The notes: generated by a model from the letters alone, not told the origin. A stretch of 64,000 bases of DNA from Megaera polyxenophila (GCF_029982035.1 NZ_CP104167.1:62001-126000); one strand, 5' to 3'; shown: positions 45,200 to 54,010, numbered from the stretch's first letter. Program-made: numbers and translations.

Positions 45200-45403
45200 C
45201 ATCATTATGGCGAACACTTCTTTCACGTCTTGGCCACATAATTTGTAAAACTGAACCTATTTTTAGATAGATTCTGGCAGAGATTTTTGTAAAAGTGTTG
45301 ATAATTTCTAATATTGTGGCTGGTAACTACATATTTATTAAACGAATTTTTAAAAAGCTGATTGATGATTTTTCTGGTTGCAAATTTTGAATTTCCTATA
45401 CTA

Positions 45404-46141
45404 GAACATAAAGTAATAGACCAGAAGAAAGAACTAACTAAGCTATACGAAATTAAAAATGAGCTTTTACGAAACCTGGAACATGAAACACGCACCCCAA
45501 TTACCGGTATTACTAGTCTCGGACAGGTTTTATGGGCTAACTACGATAAATTTAATGAAGAACAAAGGCGTAATGCAACCAAAGATATTGCTGATAGTTC
45601 CGAAAGATTAACCAGTTTAGTAAATAATCTTATTGATTTATCAAAACTTAATAATATTAACTACCAGTTAAATAAGTCTCAAGTAAACTTATCTGATTTA
45701 GTTTATAAAAGGTTAGAACTATGTAAAAAACTGTATATTCAGGATAAAGATCAAGAAGACTTATGGTTTAACTTACAAATAGATAATGAATTAACCGCTT
45801 TATGTGATCAGTACTACATTTCACGTACTATCGATAATATCATAGTAAATGCTATTCAATACTGTAAGCAGGGAACAATTACAATTGAGCTGAAACCGGA
45901 GCAAAACCACACTATTGTTTTTAGTGTAAAAGATGAAGGAATAGGCATTCCAAAAGATGAACTATTTGAAGTTTTTGAACCATTTACCGTTAGTTCAAAT
46001 ACTAAAACTCCTGCAGGTGGAAGAGGTATAGGGCTTGCCTTATCTAAAAAAGTTATTGAAGCACATAACGGTCAGATATGGGCTAAACAGAACCAAGACA
46101 AAGGGGTTACTGTTGCATTTACTTTGACAATTAATGACTAA
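45404..46141 (+). pseudogene. sensor histidine kinase, N-terminal part removed by IS91
   Basis: The open frame enters from IS91 and reads EHKVIDQKKELTKLYEIKNE, then the H-box LRNLEHETRTPITGITSLGQ, the N-box IDNIIVNAIQYCKQ, G1 VKDEGIGIPKDE and G2 AGGRGIGLALSKKV, ending TLTIND. The HisKA and HATPase domains are complete, while the sensor part (PAS or membrane region) is missing. RAGE elements often carry such kinases. Any product would lack signal input and would need a start inside this region. Confidence 0.85.
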
Positions 46142-46526
46142 TGACTAACGAACATTAGGAATTACCTACTGTTAAAAAGCGTGCAAGAATGCCCCCACTT
46201 GAGGAAATGATTCTATAACAATCTGAACCCACATTTTCTATATCAAAATCAGAACTTAGAATAAAAAATATTATAATACATCTGTAATACTTAAGAAATA
46301 CAGATGTATTACTTAAGTATTACTAAATAAAATATTATATTTCCCTACCTATAGTAATGATATCCTAGGAAAAGACTAGTGTTCATGTATGTTCTAATGC
46401 GAAACTGGCGTTAGTTAAGATATATAAAGCAATGGGAAGAATGACCGGTGAAATAAGTAGGTTTTTCTTGAAAGAATTAAGATTATATTATATCAGATAA
46501 TGATAACAAGTATAATAGGTATTAAT
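46142..46526. other. intergenic region with nested palindromes
   Basis: 385 bp with no ORF supported. Positions 46275-46323 form two overlapping inverted repeats: AATACATCTGTA/TACAGATGTATT and GTAATACTTAAG/CTTAAGTATTAC. The 16-mer ACAGATGTATTACTTA at 46300 recurs at 48521. Confidence 0.5.
46275..46323. repeat. nested palindrome with GTATTACTTA core
   Basis: Two interleaved perfect inverted repeats share the decamer GTATTACTTA (46306-46315). The same decamer occurs before parA (47243) and after the parA pair (48527), making it a candidate partition or regulatory site. Confidence 0.5.
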
Positions 46527-46754
46527 ATGAGAACTATTGTTGACATACCTGATTCACAAGTAAAAATTCTAGATCAGGTATCAAAAAAGAAAAATGTATC
46601 AAGAGCAAGTCTTATAAGGGAAGCTCTAACAAAATACATAAATAGCTACAGTAATAGTAAAAAAAGTTATGAATTAGCATTTGGGGTTTGGAAAAGGAAA
46701 AAATTGGACAGTTTGGACTATCAGCAAAAATTAAGGAATGAGTGGGACTCATGA
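46527..46754 (+). CDS. RHH (CopG-type) antitoxin
   Basis: 75 residues from ATG at 46527 (MRTIVDIPDSQVKILDQVSK), chosen over an in-frame ATG at 46500 because the RHH strand starts here. RTIVDIP plus VSRASLIREALTKYIN is a ribbon-helix-helix, and the C-terminal helix region (ELAFGVWKRKKLDSLDYQQK) is the toxin-binding type. The stop overlaps the PIN toxin start by four bases. Confidence 0.8.
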   Translation: MRTIVDIPDSQVKILDQVSKKKNVSRASLIREALTKYINSYSNSKKSYELAFGVWKRKKLDSLDYQQKLRNEWDS

Positions 46755-47110
46755 AAGCTGTATTTGATACTAATATATTGATAGATTATTTAATTGGTAA
46801 TCTGTTAGCCAAAAAAGAAATCGAGCAGTATCATTCCCCTCAAATCAGTATAATTACAAAAATGGAAATACTAGTTGGGGTAACCGATAATGAAGAAATA
46901 ATAAAGGAGTTTTTGAATGGTTTTAATATAATTCCTCTTAATGACAAAATTGCTGAAATTGCAGTTAATATAAGAAAGGAAAATAAAATAAAAATCCCAG
47001 ATGCTATAATCTAGGCTACTGCAAAATACACAGATAGCTTATTAATAACTAGAAATACCAAAGATTTTCAAGGATTAGGAGCTGATATTAAGATCCCATA
47101 TAATGTCTAA
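46751..47110 (+). pseudogene. PIN-domain toxin with in-frame amber stop
   Basis: MKAVFDTNILIDYLIGNLLA, then SIITKMEILVGVTDNEEI and KIPDAII, followed by TAG at 47012-47014. The same frame then continues ATAKYTDSLLITRNTKDFQG to a stop at 47108-47110. In PIN proteins the position is normally Trp or another aromatic residue (DAIIWATA-type), so a TGG to TAG change is likely. The last acidic residues lie after the stop, so the truncated protein should be inactive while the antitoxin is intact. Confidence 0.8.
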
Positions 47111-47390
47111 GAAGGTTGTAAGATCAACCTTTAACTAATGTAAAATATAAAAATTTTATATTTTTTTTGATAAGCCCTTGAATTATAAACATCAAAAAGT
47201 ATTACTACAGTAGTATATTTGTACTAGTTAAGTAATACGTTCGTATTACTTAACTAACTTATTTATTTTGTTTTTGATTTGTTTTTTATTTAAAATTAAA
47301 ATAGTCTTTGCGTAAAAAAAAGTATTTAATATAATACATTAGCATTACCAAAGTAATACAAATGTAACACAAAAAAATCAAACGTAAATT
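47111..47390. promoter_or_regulatory. parA upstream region with 30-bp palindrome
   Basis: 280 bp, very AT-rich. It contains the palindrome at 47226-47255 and further gtaatac or cattacc motifs between 47330 and 47370, up to 20 bp before the parA start. Likely promoter, operator and possibly centromere of the following cassette. Confidence 0.5.
47226..47255. promoter_or_regulatory. perfect palindrome, parS/operator candidate
   Basis: AGTTAAGTAATACG-TT-CGTATTACTTAACT, 14-bp perfect arms. It lies 135 bp before a ParA gene and shares GTATTACTTA with the sites at 46306 and 48527. Confidence 0.6.
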
Positions 47391-48161
47391 ATGAGCTGTA
47401 AAATTCTTGCTATAATAAACCAAAAAGGCGGGGTAGGAAAATCTACAATTTCTGTAAACCTTGCTTATGGCCTTCATTTAAAAAAGAAAAAAGTTCTTCT
47501 TATTGACTTAGATCCCCAATGTCACTCAAGTTGTATTTATTGTCCTACAATACCCGCAGATAAAACTATCTCTGCCGCTTTTACAAATAAAAAACTTAAC
47601 TTAAGAGACATAATGTTACCAGCAATAGTTCAAGAACAAACTATTGATACACTAAATATTATACCTTCTAATATAAAACTAGCAACCGTGATAGAGCAAA
47701 TCAGCGGAGCTCTTTATAGAGAAAAAATTCTTAAAAATCATATTGACAGAATTATAAATGATTTTGATTATATAATTCTTGATTGCCCACCAACCCTAGG
47801 GATATTAGCTATTAATGCTATATATTGCGCTACTTCCATTATTGTTCCTACTAGTTTTGGTAAATATTCGCTAGACGGAATGGCTGACTTACTTGGGGCA
47901 ATCAAAGAAATAAAAGAAGGTCAAACATATAATTTTTTTGTTTTAAAAAATTTATATGAACAAAGAAATACTCAAACAAACAGATACATCCATGAACAAT
48001 TAAAATCGCTCAGTGACAACACATTTACAACGACAATCAGGAAAAATGAAGCAATTAATCAGGCTCAGATAACAAGCTTACCTATACAAGTATTCAACCC
48101 TTCTTCAAAAGGTGCTCAAGACTTTAACCTCCTTACAGAAGAGGTTATCCATTATGCTTAA
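47391..48161 (+). CDS. parA: ParA/Soj-family partition ATPase
   Basis: 256 residues. The deviant Walker A NQKGGVGKST is at 10-19, followed by LLIDLDPQCHSS (A'), DYIILDCPPTLG (Walker B) and the C-terminal EAINQAQITSLPIQVFNPSS typical of chromosomal-type Soj/ParA. It pairs with the overlapping gene at 48154. Probable segregation function for the plasmid or integrated element. Confidence 0.92.
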   Translation: MSCKILAIINQKGGVGKSTISVNLAYGLHLKKKKVLLIDLDPQCHSSCIYCPTIPADKTISAAFTNKKLNLRDIMLPAIVQEQTIDTLNIIPSNIKLATVIEQISGALYREKILKNHIDRIINDFDYIILDCPPTLGILAINAIYCATSIIVPTSFGKYSLDGMADLLGAIKEIKEGQTYNFFVLKNLYEQRNTQTNRYIHEQLKSLSDNTFTTTIRKNEAINQAQITSLPIQVFNPSSKGAQDFNLLTEEVIHYA

Positions 48162-48471
48162 TAAGAAATTAAATCCGCTATCAGAATCAAAACTTTCTAA
48201 GACACTTACACAAATTACAGAAGGTAGTAATATAGAAAAAACTGGTTTTATCAAATCGCCTAATAAATCTTCTTTGTTTAAAACTAAATCGTTTAGACTA
48301 AGAGAAGCTGATTTTATAAGTTTATCAACTATTACAACAAAAATTAATAATAGTGATGAAAGAATGAGTTATTCTGATTCTCAGGTTATAAGGGGTATAA
48401 TAAATTATATCTCAGATAATATGGACAATAACCTTAAAAAACTTTTGCCTTATATAAAAAGTTCCTCATAA
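48154..48471 (+). CDS. ParA partner protein (small DNA-binding candidate)
   Basis: 105 residues from ATG at 48154, overlapping the parA stop by 8 bp. Basic N-terminus, then TKSFRLREADFISLSTITTK and SYSDSQVIRGIINYISDNM, a strand-helix-helix-like pattern. It is in the parB position, but not a ParB/Spo0J protein with a ParB domain. RHH-type centromere binder inferred. Confidence 0.5.
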   Translation: MLNKKLNPLSESKLSKTLTQITEGSNIEKTGFIKSPNKSSLFKTKSFRLREADFISLSTITTKINNSDERMSYSDSQVIRGIINYISDNMDNNLKKLLPYIKSSS

Positions 48472-48734
48472 AACAGCTTTTCTCTTTGGAATAAAAGGGT
48501 TTTTTAATCACTTATGTATTACAGATGTATTACTTACGTAATACACTTATATTTCTTTTTTTTAATATATATTACTTTAATAAAACAAAAATAATACAAT
48601 TTAGATAAAAAAATAATATTTATTGTTGTTTTTAAATAATACGTATTGATTTCGTATTATATTTACTATATGTATTAAACAATACGGTGTTTTGGCGTAC
48701 ATATCAACGGTAAAGTATAAAGAGATAGCAACTT
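48472..48734. other. intergenic region with GTATTAC repeats
   Basis: 263 bp. acagatgtattactta at 48521-48536 repeats the 46300 site, followed by cgtaatacac. Near 48640 there are aatacgtattgatttcgtat and tattaaacaatacgg. No ORF. Possibly part of the centromere or origin region before the Rep gene. Confidence 0.4.
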
Positions 48735-48902
48735 ATGGCTAAAACAAACATCCCAGATGGAAAAACTAAAATATCAATTAACATCCCAGAAAGGTTATTG
48801 ATTGAATTAGATACTTATAGAGAAGAAACAAAACAGGATCGCTCAAGTTGGATTACAAGTGCAATTATGGAAAAAATAGCAATGATAAAGAAAAACAAGT
48901 AA
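48735..48902 (+). CDS. small ribbon-helix-helix protein
   Basis: 55 residues: MAKTNIPDGKTKISINIPER then LLIELDTYREETKQDRSSWI and TSAIMEKIAMIKKNK. A canonical CopG/Arc-like pattern, with strand KISINIP and two helices. Too short for many gene callers. It stands between the ParA cassette and the replication initiator, so copy-number control (CopG-like) is plausible. Confidence 0.6.
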   Translation: MAKTNIPDGKTKISINIPERLLIELDTYREETKQDRSSWITSAIMEKIAMIKKNK

Positions 48903-50330
48903 AAATAATAAAAAAGGAGTTAAACCTAGAAAAGCTTAACCCCATGTTTCCTATTATAAATTAAATAAGCCTGCAAGCATTATCTAATAATAGAAATAAG
49001 TACTATTCATAATAGGCATAATGAGATTAAAAGTCAAGGTTTTACTCCGTAAATAAGGAGTAATTATGGGACGTAAATCTACTTTCGCTACTAATGTTGC
49101 ACACAAGCAATACAAAATTATTCATCACCCTATATTAACTGGGAACATTACGCCTCATGATTGGTACGAGAAATTTACCAATAATCGAGGGAGGCCTGAT
49201 CTTTCCTTAATTTCTGTTCTTGCGGAAATTGTTTATTGGTATCGTCCTAAAAAGGTAAAAGATAACCAAACCGGCGATATTACTTATGTAAATAAGTTTC
49301 TAGGAGACGCCTGGCAAACTTCTTATGAACATTTCGAGAAAAAATTCGGCTTTAATCGGGAAAAACTTCGGAGAATTTTTGTCAAACTAGAACAAATGGG
49401 TATTTGCTATAGAGAATTCCGCAATGTTAAGTTAAGAGGCCAGACTTATAACAACAGGCTATTCATTCACTTAAGTCCTCAGTTTTTAAGTTCTTATGCC
49501 GATAATAAAAAATTTACCGAGCTAAAAACTATCAACAATCCCGTCAAACCTGATTTTTCTGCGCCTAAAAGAGAGGGGGGCTCTCCTCATTTTGGAGGAG
49601 ATCATTTAATAGATAAAGAAAATAAGAATAATATATTTAAAAATAGATCTACAGAATGTAAATCTATTTTTGGTAAAAATTCTTTTAAAAAAGAAGAATC
49701 GGTAAAAAAGCCTGTTCGATTAGATTTTAATGAAGCTAAACCATTGAAAGACTTCTATCCATTAAATAAAGACGATGCTAGTCGGTTACAAAGCTTGTCT
49801 GGTCGGGGTTTTAGCTTAAATGCGATGAATGAAATATTGCTTGATATGTCAAAACGCCTGACAGATCGCTTCTTTAAAAGCAAAAAGGTTTTCATAAACT
49901 ACATGGCCAAGGCCCTGACATACGAAAAAAGGGATGCGGTAAAAATCAATAATGATAGTTTTAAAATTAGAAATAACCTAACCCTAGAAGAAATAGAAGA
50001 TAGAGAAAGGGAAAAGTACTTAAGTAAAATAGAAGAGAGCCAGCAGACATCGCAACAAGGGATACTCAAGAAGAAGCTGGCAGCGTGCCTTACGCCTAAA
50101 ACAGCTTACGATCTGCTCCGGGCATACAAAGCAGCAGATATTAGAGAAGGTACGTTTTACCTTTATTTATCAACTCATGTAGAAATAACTGCTGCGGAAA
50201 AAGGGCAAATTGTTCAAGAAATACGATCTATTTATGAGCAGGATCATATTACAGATAAGGATTCAGTTTATATCCATGAACTTCAAATAATTATGTCGTC
50301 AAAAACGACTATTATGTCAATTGATCAGAA

Positions 50331-50928
50331 TCAACCACTTTCATCTGAGAGATGAAAGTTTGATCTTTGCGACTAGAAGTCGCTTATCAAGCTAAAGCTC
50401 ATTCTAGCCTAATATTTGAAGTAAAGTCGGTCTCATGAGCGTCAGTGTGTTTGTTGATATATTCGTTAATCATATCATCTGTAACATTACCGCTAGTTGA
50501 ACTGAAGTATCCTCTGCCCCATAAATGTCTACCCCAGTATTTCTTTTTTAGTATCGGAAATTCTTCCTGTATTCTTTTAGATGATCTTCCCTTAGCTTTC
50601 TGAACAAATTCACTAATTTTAATATGCGGAGGAATATTTGCAAATATATGGACATGGTCGCTTGATACAACGCCATTTTCTATCTTTATACTCATTTCCT
50701 CAGCTACCTGTAACACTAGTTCCCGAACACGTTTTTTTATGTCGTAAGTAAGTACCTTATAGCGATATTTCGTTATCCATACTATATGATAACGATGATA
50801 AAAAACTGAATGTGATCTTTTGTTATAGTAAGTCATAGACTTATGATGCTACCGCATCATGGCGCATTAGACAAGCTAAAGCTTTTCCATCTGGAAGATG
50901 GAGGTTTTCACCACCAAAGGGACTATAA
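50331..50928 (-). mobile_element. IS200/IS605-family element, copy 3
   Basis: Same sequence as the tandem copies at 18492-19684, from tcaaccactttcatctg (hairpin ACTTTCATCT/AGATGAAAGT) to gggactataaa. Inserted in the 3' part of the replication initiator gene without target duplication. Confidence 0.9.
50399..50836 (-). CDS. tnpA: IS200 transposase TnpA, copy 3
   Basis: 145 residues identical to the other two copies. HUH (HVHIF) and catalytic Tyr segment (GYFSSTSGN) present. Confidence 0.92.
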   Translation of the reverse strand: MTYYNKRSHSVFYHRYHIVWITKYRYKVLTYDIKKRVRELVLQVAEEMSIKIENGVVSSDHVHIFANIPPHIKISEFVQKAKGRSSKRIQEEFPILKKKYWGRHLWGRGYFSSTSGNVTDDMINEYINKHTDAHETDFTSNIRLE

Positions 50929-51037
50929 AACTACGAGCTCCAACTTTGTTTATCAGGGACTGGGTACAGCAGAACTATCAGCATCTACTTGAGCAGTTCT
51001 GCAATAACGAAAATTTCCGCTTAATGGAGGTTACTGT

Positions 51038-52683
51038 ATGACTTTATTTTTCAGACAAGTTCTTGTAGCTCTAGTAATACCTACTTTGATCATTACAGGA
51101 GTCAACGGCATGGTGTTTGCTGCCGGAGTTAATCCGCAAATTGCCAATATCAGTTACTGGTATGGGGATGATGACATTAGAGCAGTTATTAAAAGCCGTC
51201 TTGGCGATAGTGTATATATTGCCCCTGCAATACCAAACAATTCTGAATTAATCAGTGCCTCAGCAACTGCAGCTTTAGCAGAGGCACAAGCAGGAAAACC
51301 AGCATTGATTCCGGTAAACTTAAGCAATAATCACTGGACGGGGATTGCAATCAGGATGAAAGCTGACGGTAACATTATCGTATTTTACAACGATTCATTT
51401 GGTACTTCTGTTGGTGGCATAAGTAGTGAGAGCGGTCAGTATATTGAGGCTATAAAAAAGATTCTACCGACTGCCGAAATAGTTGATTTGCGAGTTCATC
51501 AGCAGAACGACGGATCGAGTTGCGGTGCATTTACGGCTGAGAATCTGATAGCTTTAGCTAGCCTAAATCAGGTAAACCTGACCCCTGAAGCAGCAAGAGA
51601 GTTACTTGCAAAAATTAACGACGCAAGAACTATCCGTATTTTGCAACTTGGAAGCCTCGAGGCAAAAATAATCACAGCTGCTGAAATAATAGCAGGAAGT
51701 GTGGCCGGCAAGTATGCGGAAGCAGTCAGCGGAGTTGCCTTTTCTGATATGGCAAATTTTGCCTGCGCTACAATGGACAGACTTACACATCTGTATTTAA
51801 TTGATTCCGGTAATATGGGTGTATCTAGCGGAGACGGGGAATCAGATTATGGTTTATGGATCAAGGGAAGCTATGGAAGCGGTACATTCAAACCTCAGAA
51901 TTCGCTTGCGATAAAGCAGAAATCTACAGGAGGGTCTATCGGTTTTGACGGCAAGATCGATGATGATACCATCATTGGTATTGCTCTAAATCATAACCGG
52001 ACAAAACTTAAGCCAAAATCCACTTCTGAAACTGTAGTAAGTAATATTAGTAATAATACCGGTAGCAAGTTTAGCGGGGATATCAGATCACTCATCGGTA
52101 GTCTTTACGGAAATATTAACATGAGTGAAAGGTTGGTACTCAGCGGTGAGGCTAGGCTCGGTCAGGTTGACGCTAAAATGAATTATCAGTCTTTGCTTAA
52201 TGGAAATAGCAGGTTCAGGTTAAAAGGTGAATTACTTGGGGGATCGCTAACGGCTGACTATTATTACCCTATAGCTAAGCTCTTTGCAGTTCCAAACCTT
52301 GGTGTTTCCTATGAGACCATAAAGTTAAAGGGCAGGGATCAAGGGAATCTCAAGATCGACAAGCTTGCTATCCGGAAACCTGCAATTACGGGCGGACTTG
52401 CTCTAACAGGAGTTTTTGAAATTGGAGAATGTCAATTAATCCCTGAAATCAGAGCAGGTTATGAAGCAGGATTTTCTGTTAAATCAAACAGACTAAAAAT
52501 TAGCAATAGCGGTGGGATGCCTCTTTCTAATTACAGGATACCAGTGCCAAAGATACCTACAGACTTGGAGCAAGTATGGGCATTACTTTTTCAAGATTTG
52601 AGGCAAGTGCCGGTTATGAGAGGACAGGCTACAAGCATTACTCAGGGAACAGCTTTTATGGAAAGCTGCGGATTAACATTTAA
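51038..52683 (+). CDS. predicted Ulp1-like cysteine protease fused to an autotransporter barrel (3' frameshift)
   Basis: ATG at 51038 follows taatggaggttactgt. Signal peptide to about residue 28 (MVFAAG). The passenger (about 35-205) has a C48/Ulp1-like triad order: H99 (LSNNHWTGIAI), D119 (VFYNDSFGTS), Q156 and C162 (QQNDGSSCGAFTAENL), with Gln six residues before Cys as in Ulp1. From about 265 (SDYGLWIKGSYGSGTFKPQN) to the end is an autotransporter beta-barrel. One G appears missing near 52566 (gacttggagc): the raw frame ends in unrelated residues at 52750. The other frame continues GITFSRFEASAGYERTGYKH to FYGKLRINI and stops at 52681-52683. Probable secreted deubiquitinase/deSUMOylase-like effector, predicted only. 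Confidence 0.75.
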
Positions 52684-52700
52684 CAAAGGGAGAAACAATC

Positions 52701-52943
52701 ATGGAAAACAAAGGGGAAGAAATCAGGGAGTTACTGAGTCATATTCTTAACAAACTTGATCGGCTAGAGCAAAAAATAGAAAGGCAGGAAGAGGATATAA
52801 GAATCTTTCTTACTAGTAGAGATTCAAGTTATGAACCAAGTAGCCTGTTCCTTGCCCAGCAAAAGGCAACTAGAACCTCAGTAGAGTTACTAAGAGAAGA
52901 GATCGAGGAATTGCATCAGGTAATTAGAGTGATTTTGAAGTAA
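52701..52943 (+). CDS. small coiled-coil protein
   Basis: 80 residues, MENKGEEIRELLSHILNKLD then RLEQKIERQEEDIRIFLTSR. Two heptad-like stretches, acidic and soluble. RBS-like gggagaaac upstream. It is 17 bp after the true end of the autotransporter gene, in the chain leading to the tra genes. No family recognised. Confidence 0.6.
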   Translation: MENKGEEIRELLSHILNKLDRLEQKIERQEEDIRIFLTSRDSSYEPSSLFLAQQKATRTSVELLREEIEELHQVIRVILK

Positions 52944-52967
52944 AAGCAGTAAACAAAGCGAGGATAC

Positions 52968-53387
52968 ATGGAAAAGGATAATAAGAAGTTTAATCTGTCA
53001 AATCTGGTGACCACCGGTTTGCTTACTGGATTATTAGCAATTGGCGCAGCACATTATATGGAAAATAAAAAGAGAACTGAGCTGGAAGAAAACCTCCTAG
53101 AAGTTGTCAATGATCTGGTGATTTGGCACAAGCAAAGAACAGAATTAGCTGATGAGAATACTAAGGTAGTTAAATACCTTAGCGGATTCCATGGGATGAC
53201 CCCTCGGGCCGCAGAGCTTGGAATATTATTTGCTGATAAGGAATTTAGAGAAAGAATACAAAATGACAGCAAACTCCGTAGTGGATTAGTGATAGCGATG
53301 AGGTTTGGGAAAGATAATAACATAGAGTTAGCACAACAATTAGAAGAACAAATTAATAAAAGTAAGGAACAAAAGGAGGAAAAATAA
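52968..53387 (+). CDS. hypothetical protein with N-terminal membrane helix
   Basis: 139 residues. A hydrophobic helix at about 13-30 (LVTTGLLTGLLAIGAAHYME) is followed by a helical charged domain (GMTPRAAELGILFADKEFRE, LRSGLVIAMRFGKDNNIELA). Inner-membrane anchoring is likely. Its stop overlaps the next gene start (aTAATGg). Function unknown. Confidence 0.6.
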   Translation: MEKDNKKFNLSNLVTTGLLTGLLAIGAAHYMENKKRTELEENLLEVVNDLVIWHKQRTELADENTKVVKYLSGFHGMTPRAAELGILFADKEFRERIQNDSKLRSGLVIAMRFGKDNNIELAQQLEEQINKSKEQKEEK

Positions 53388-53764
53388 TGGGAAGAAAAAA
53401 CAGTTATTTAGATGAAATAGATAAATTTATAGGTAATAGAATCTATTCCCTACGGTTAGCAAAGGGGTTATCTCGCCAGCAATTATCAAAAGTAATCGGT
53501 GTTACTCACCAGCAGCTACAGAAATACGAAAACGGAACTAATCGGGTTGCTGCTTCAAGGCTAATGCTAATTGCTAAAGCTTTGGAGCAGGAGATACCAT
53601 ATTTTTACCAAGGTTTTACAGTGGGTAATAATAGCTTGCCAGAAACAAAAAATCAACGCCTGTGCATTGAGGTAGCACGGAATTTCAGGCGTATCGGGAA
53701 TAGGGAACATCAGGACGCAATCAATACTCTGGTTAAATCATTGTTAAAGGCACGAGTAGCATAA
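53387..53764 (+). CDS. XRE-family regulator of the tra region
   Basis: 125 residues. HTH_3: FIGNRIYSLRLAKGLSRQQL, SKVIGVTHQQLQKYENGTNR and ASRLMLIAKALEQEIPYFYQ, then a 45-residue C-terminal region (CIEVARNFRRIGNREHQDAI). Similar to the regulator at 37000-37230 with an added tail. Located in the operon just before traA, so it may control transfer genes. Confidence 0.85.
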   Translation: MGRKNSYLDEIDKFIGNRIYSLRLAKGLSRQQLSKVIGVTHQQLQKYENGTNRVAASRLMLIAKALEQEIPYFYQGFTVGNNSLPETKNQRLCIEVARNFRRIGNREHQDAINTLVKSLLKARVA

Positions 53765-53797
53765 ATAAATCAAATTAATCAAAGGAGAAAAGCATAG

Positions 53798-54010
53798 ATG
53801 ATGGAAGAAAAGAGTGAGGACTTTTCAAATTATCCTTCTCTGCAGGATTTTAAAAATTTATGGGAATTTAAAATGGCTTGTGTGAAGAGGGATTGGGATT
53901 TAGCCGGTGGATATCCTACTTACTCCCTTAATATTTGTGCACAGGCAAGTTCTTTTTGGAAAGAAGAATTAACGGAAATAATAAACAATTTAATTAAAGG
54001 AGAAAAATAA
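53798..54010 (+). CDS. small hypothetical protein before traA
   Basis: 70 residues, MMEEKSEDFSNYPSLQDFKN then AGGYPTYSLNICAQASSFWK. It is preceded by aaaggagaaaagcatag, a good ribosome-binding region. No family recognised. Soluble. Confidence 0.5.
   Translation: MMEEKSEDFSNYPSLQDFKNLWEFKMACVKRDWDLAGGYPTYSLNICAQASSFWKEELTEIINNLIKGEK

Larger units (their letters stand above)
42469..45403 (+). mobile_element. IS91-family element, copy 4, carrying IS630 copy E
   Basis: It begins ataagccacc after CAAG (42465-42468), is interrupted at a TA by IS630 (42561-43689), and ends cctatacta at 45403 directly before GAAC. Without the IS630 and one TA it is about 1,804 bp. It removed the 5' part of a histidine kinase gene. 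It is tandem with copy 3, separated only by the CAAG. Confidence 0.88.
49066..51041 (+). pseudogene. plasmid replication initiator with DnaA-domain-like C-terminus, split by IS200
   Basis: The first part, 49066-50330, starts MGRKSTFATNVAHKQYKIIH after taaggagtaattatg. It has a winged-helix-like N-terminus (WQTSYEHFEKKFGFNREKLR, RIFVKLEQMGICYREFRN), a charged linker and a GRGFSLNAMNEILLDMSKRL domain. The IS200 ends it at NQPLSSER. Beyond it, 50929-51041 reads KLRAPTLFIRDWVQQNYQHL then LEQFCNNENFRLMEVTV, resembling the DnaA N-terminal domain end. Removing 50331-50928 joins them in frame. This matches DnaA-like initiators of rickettsial plasmids and RAGE. The stop overlaps the next start. Confidence 0.75.
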
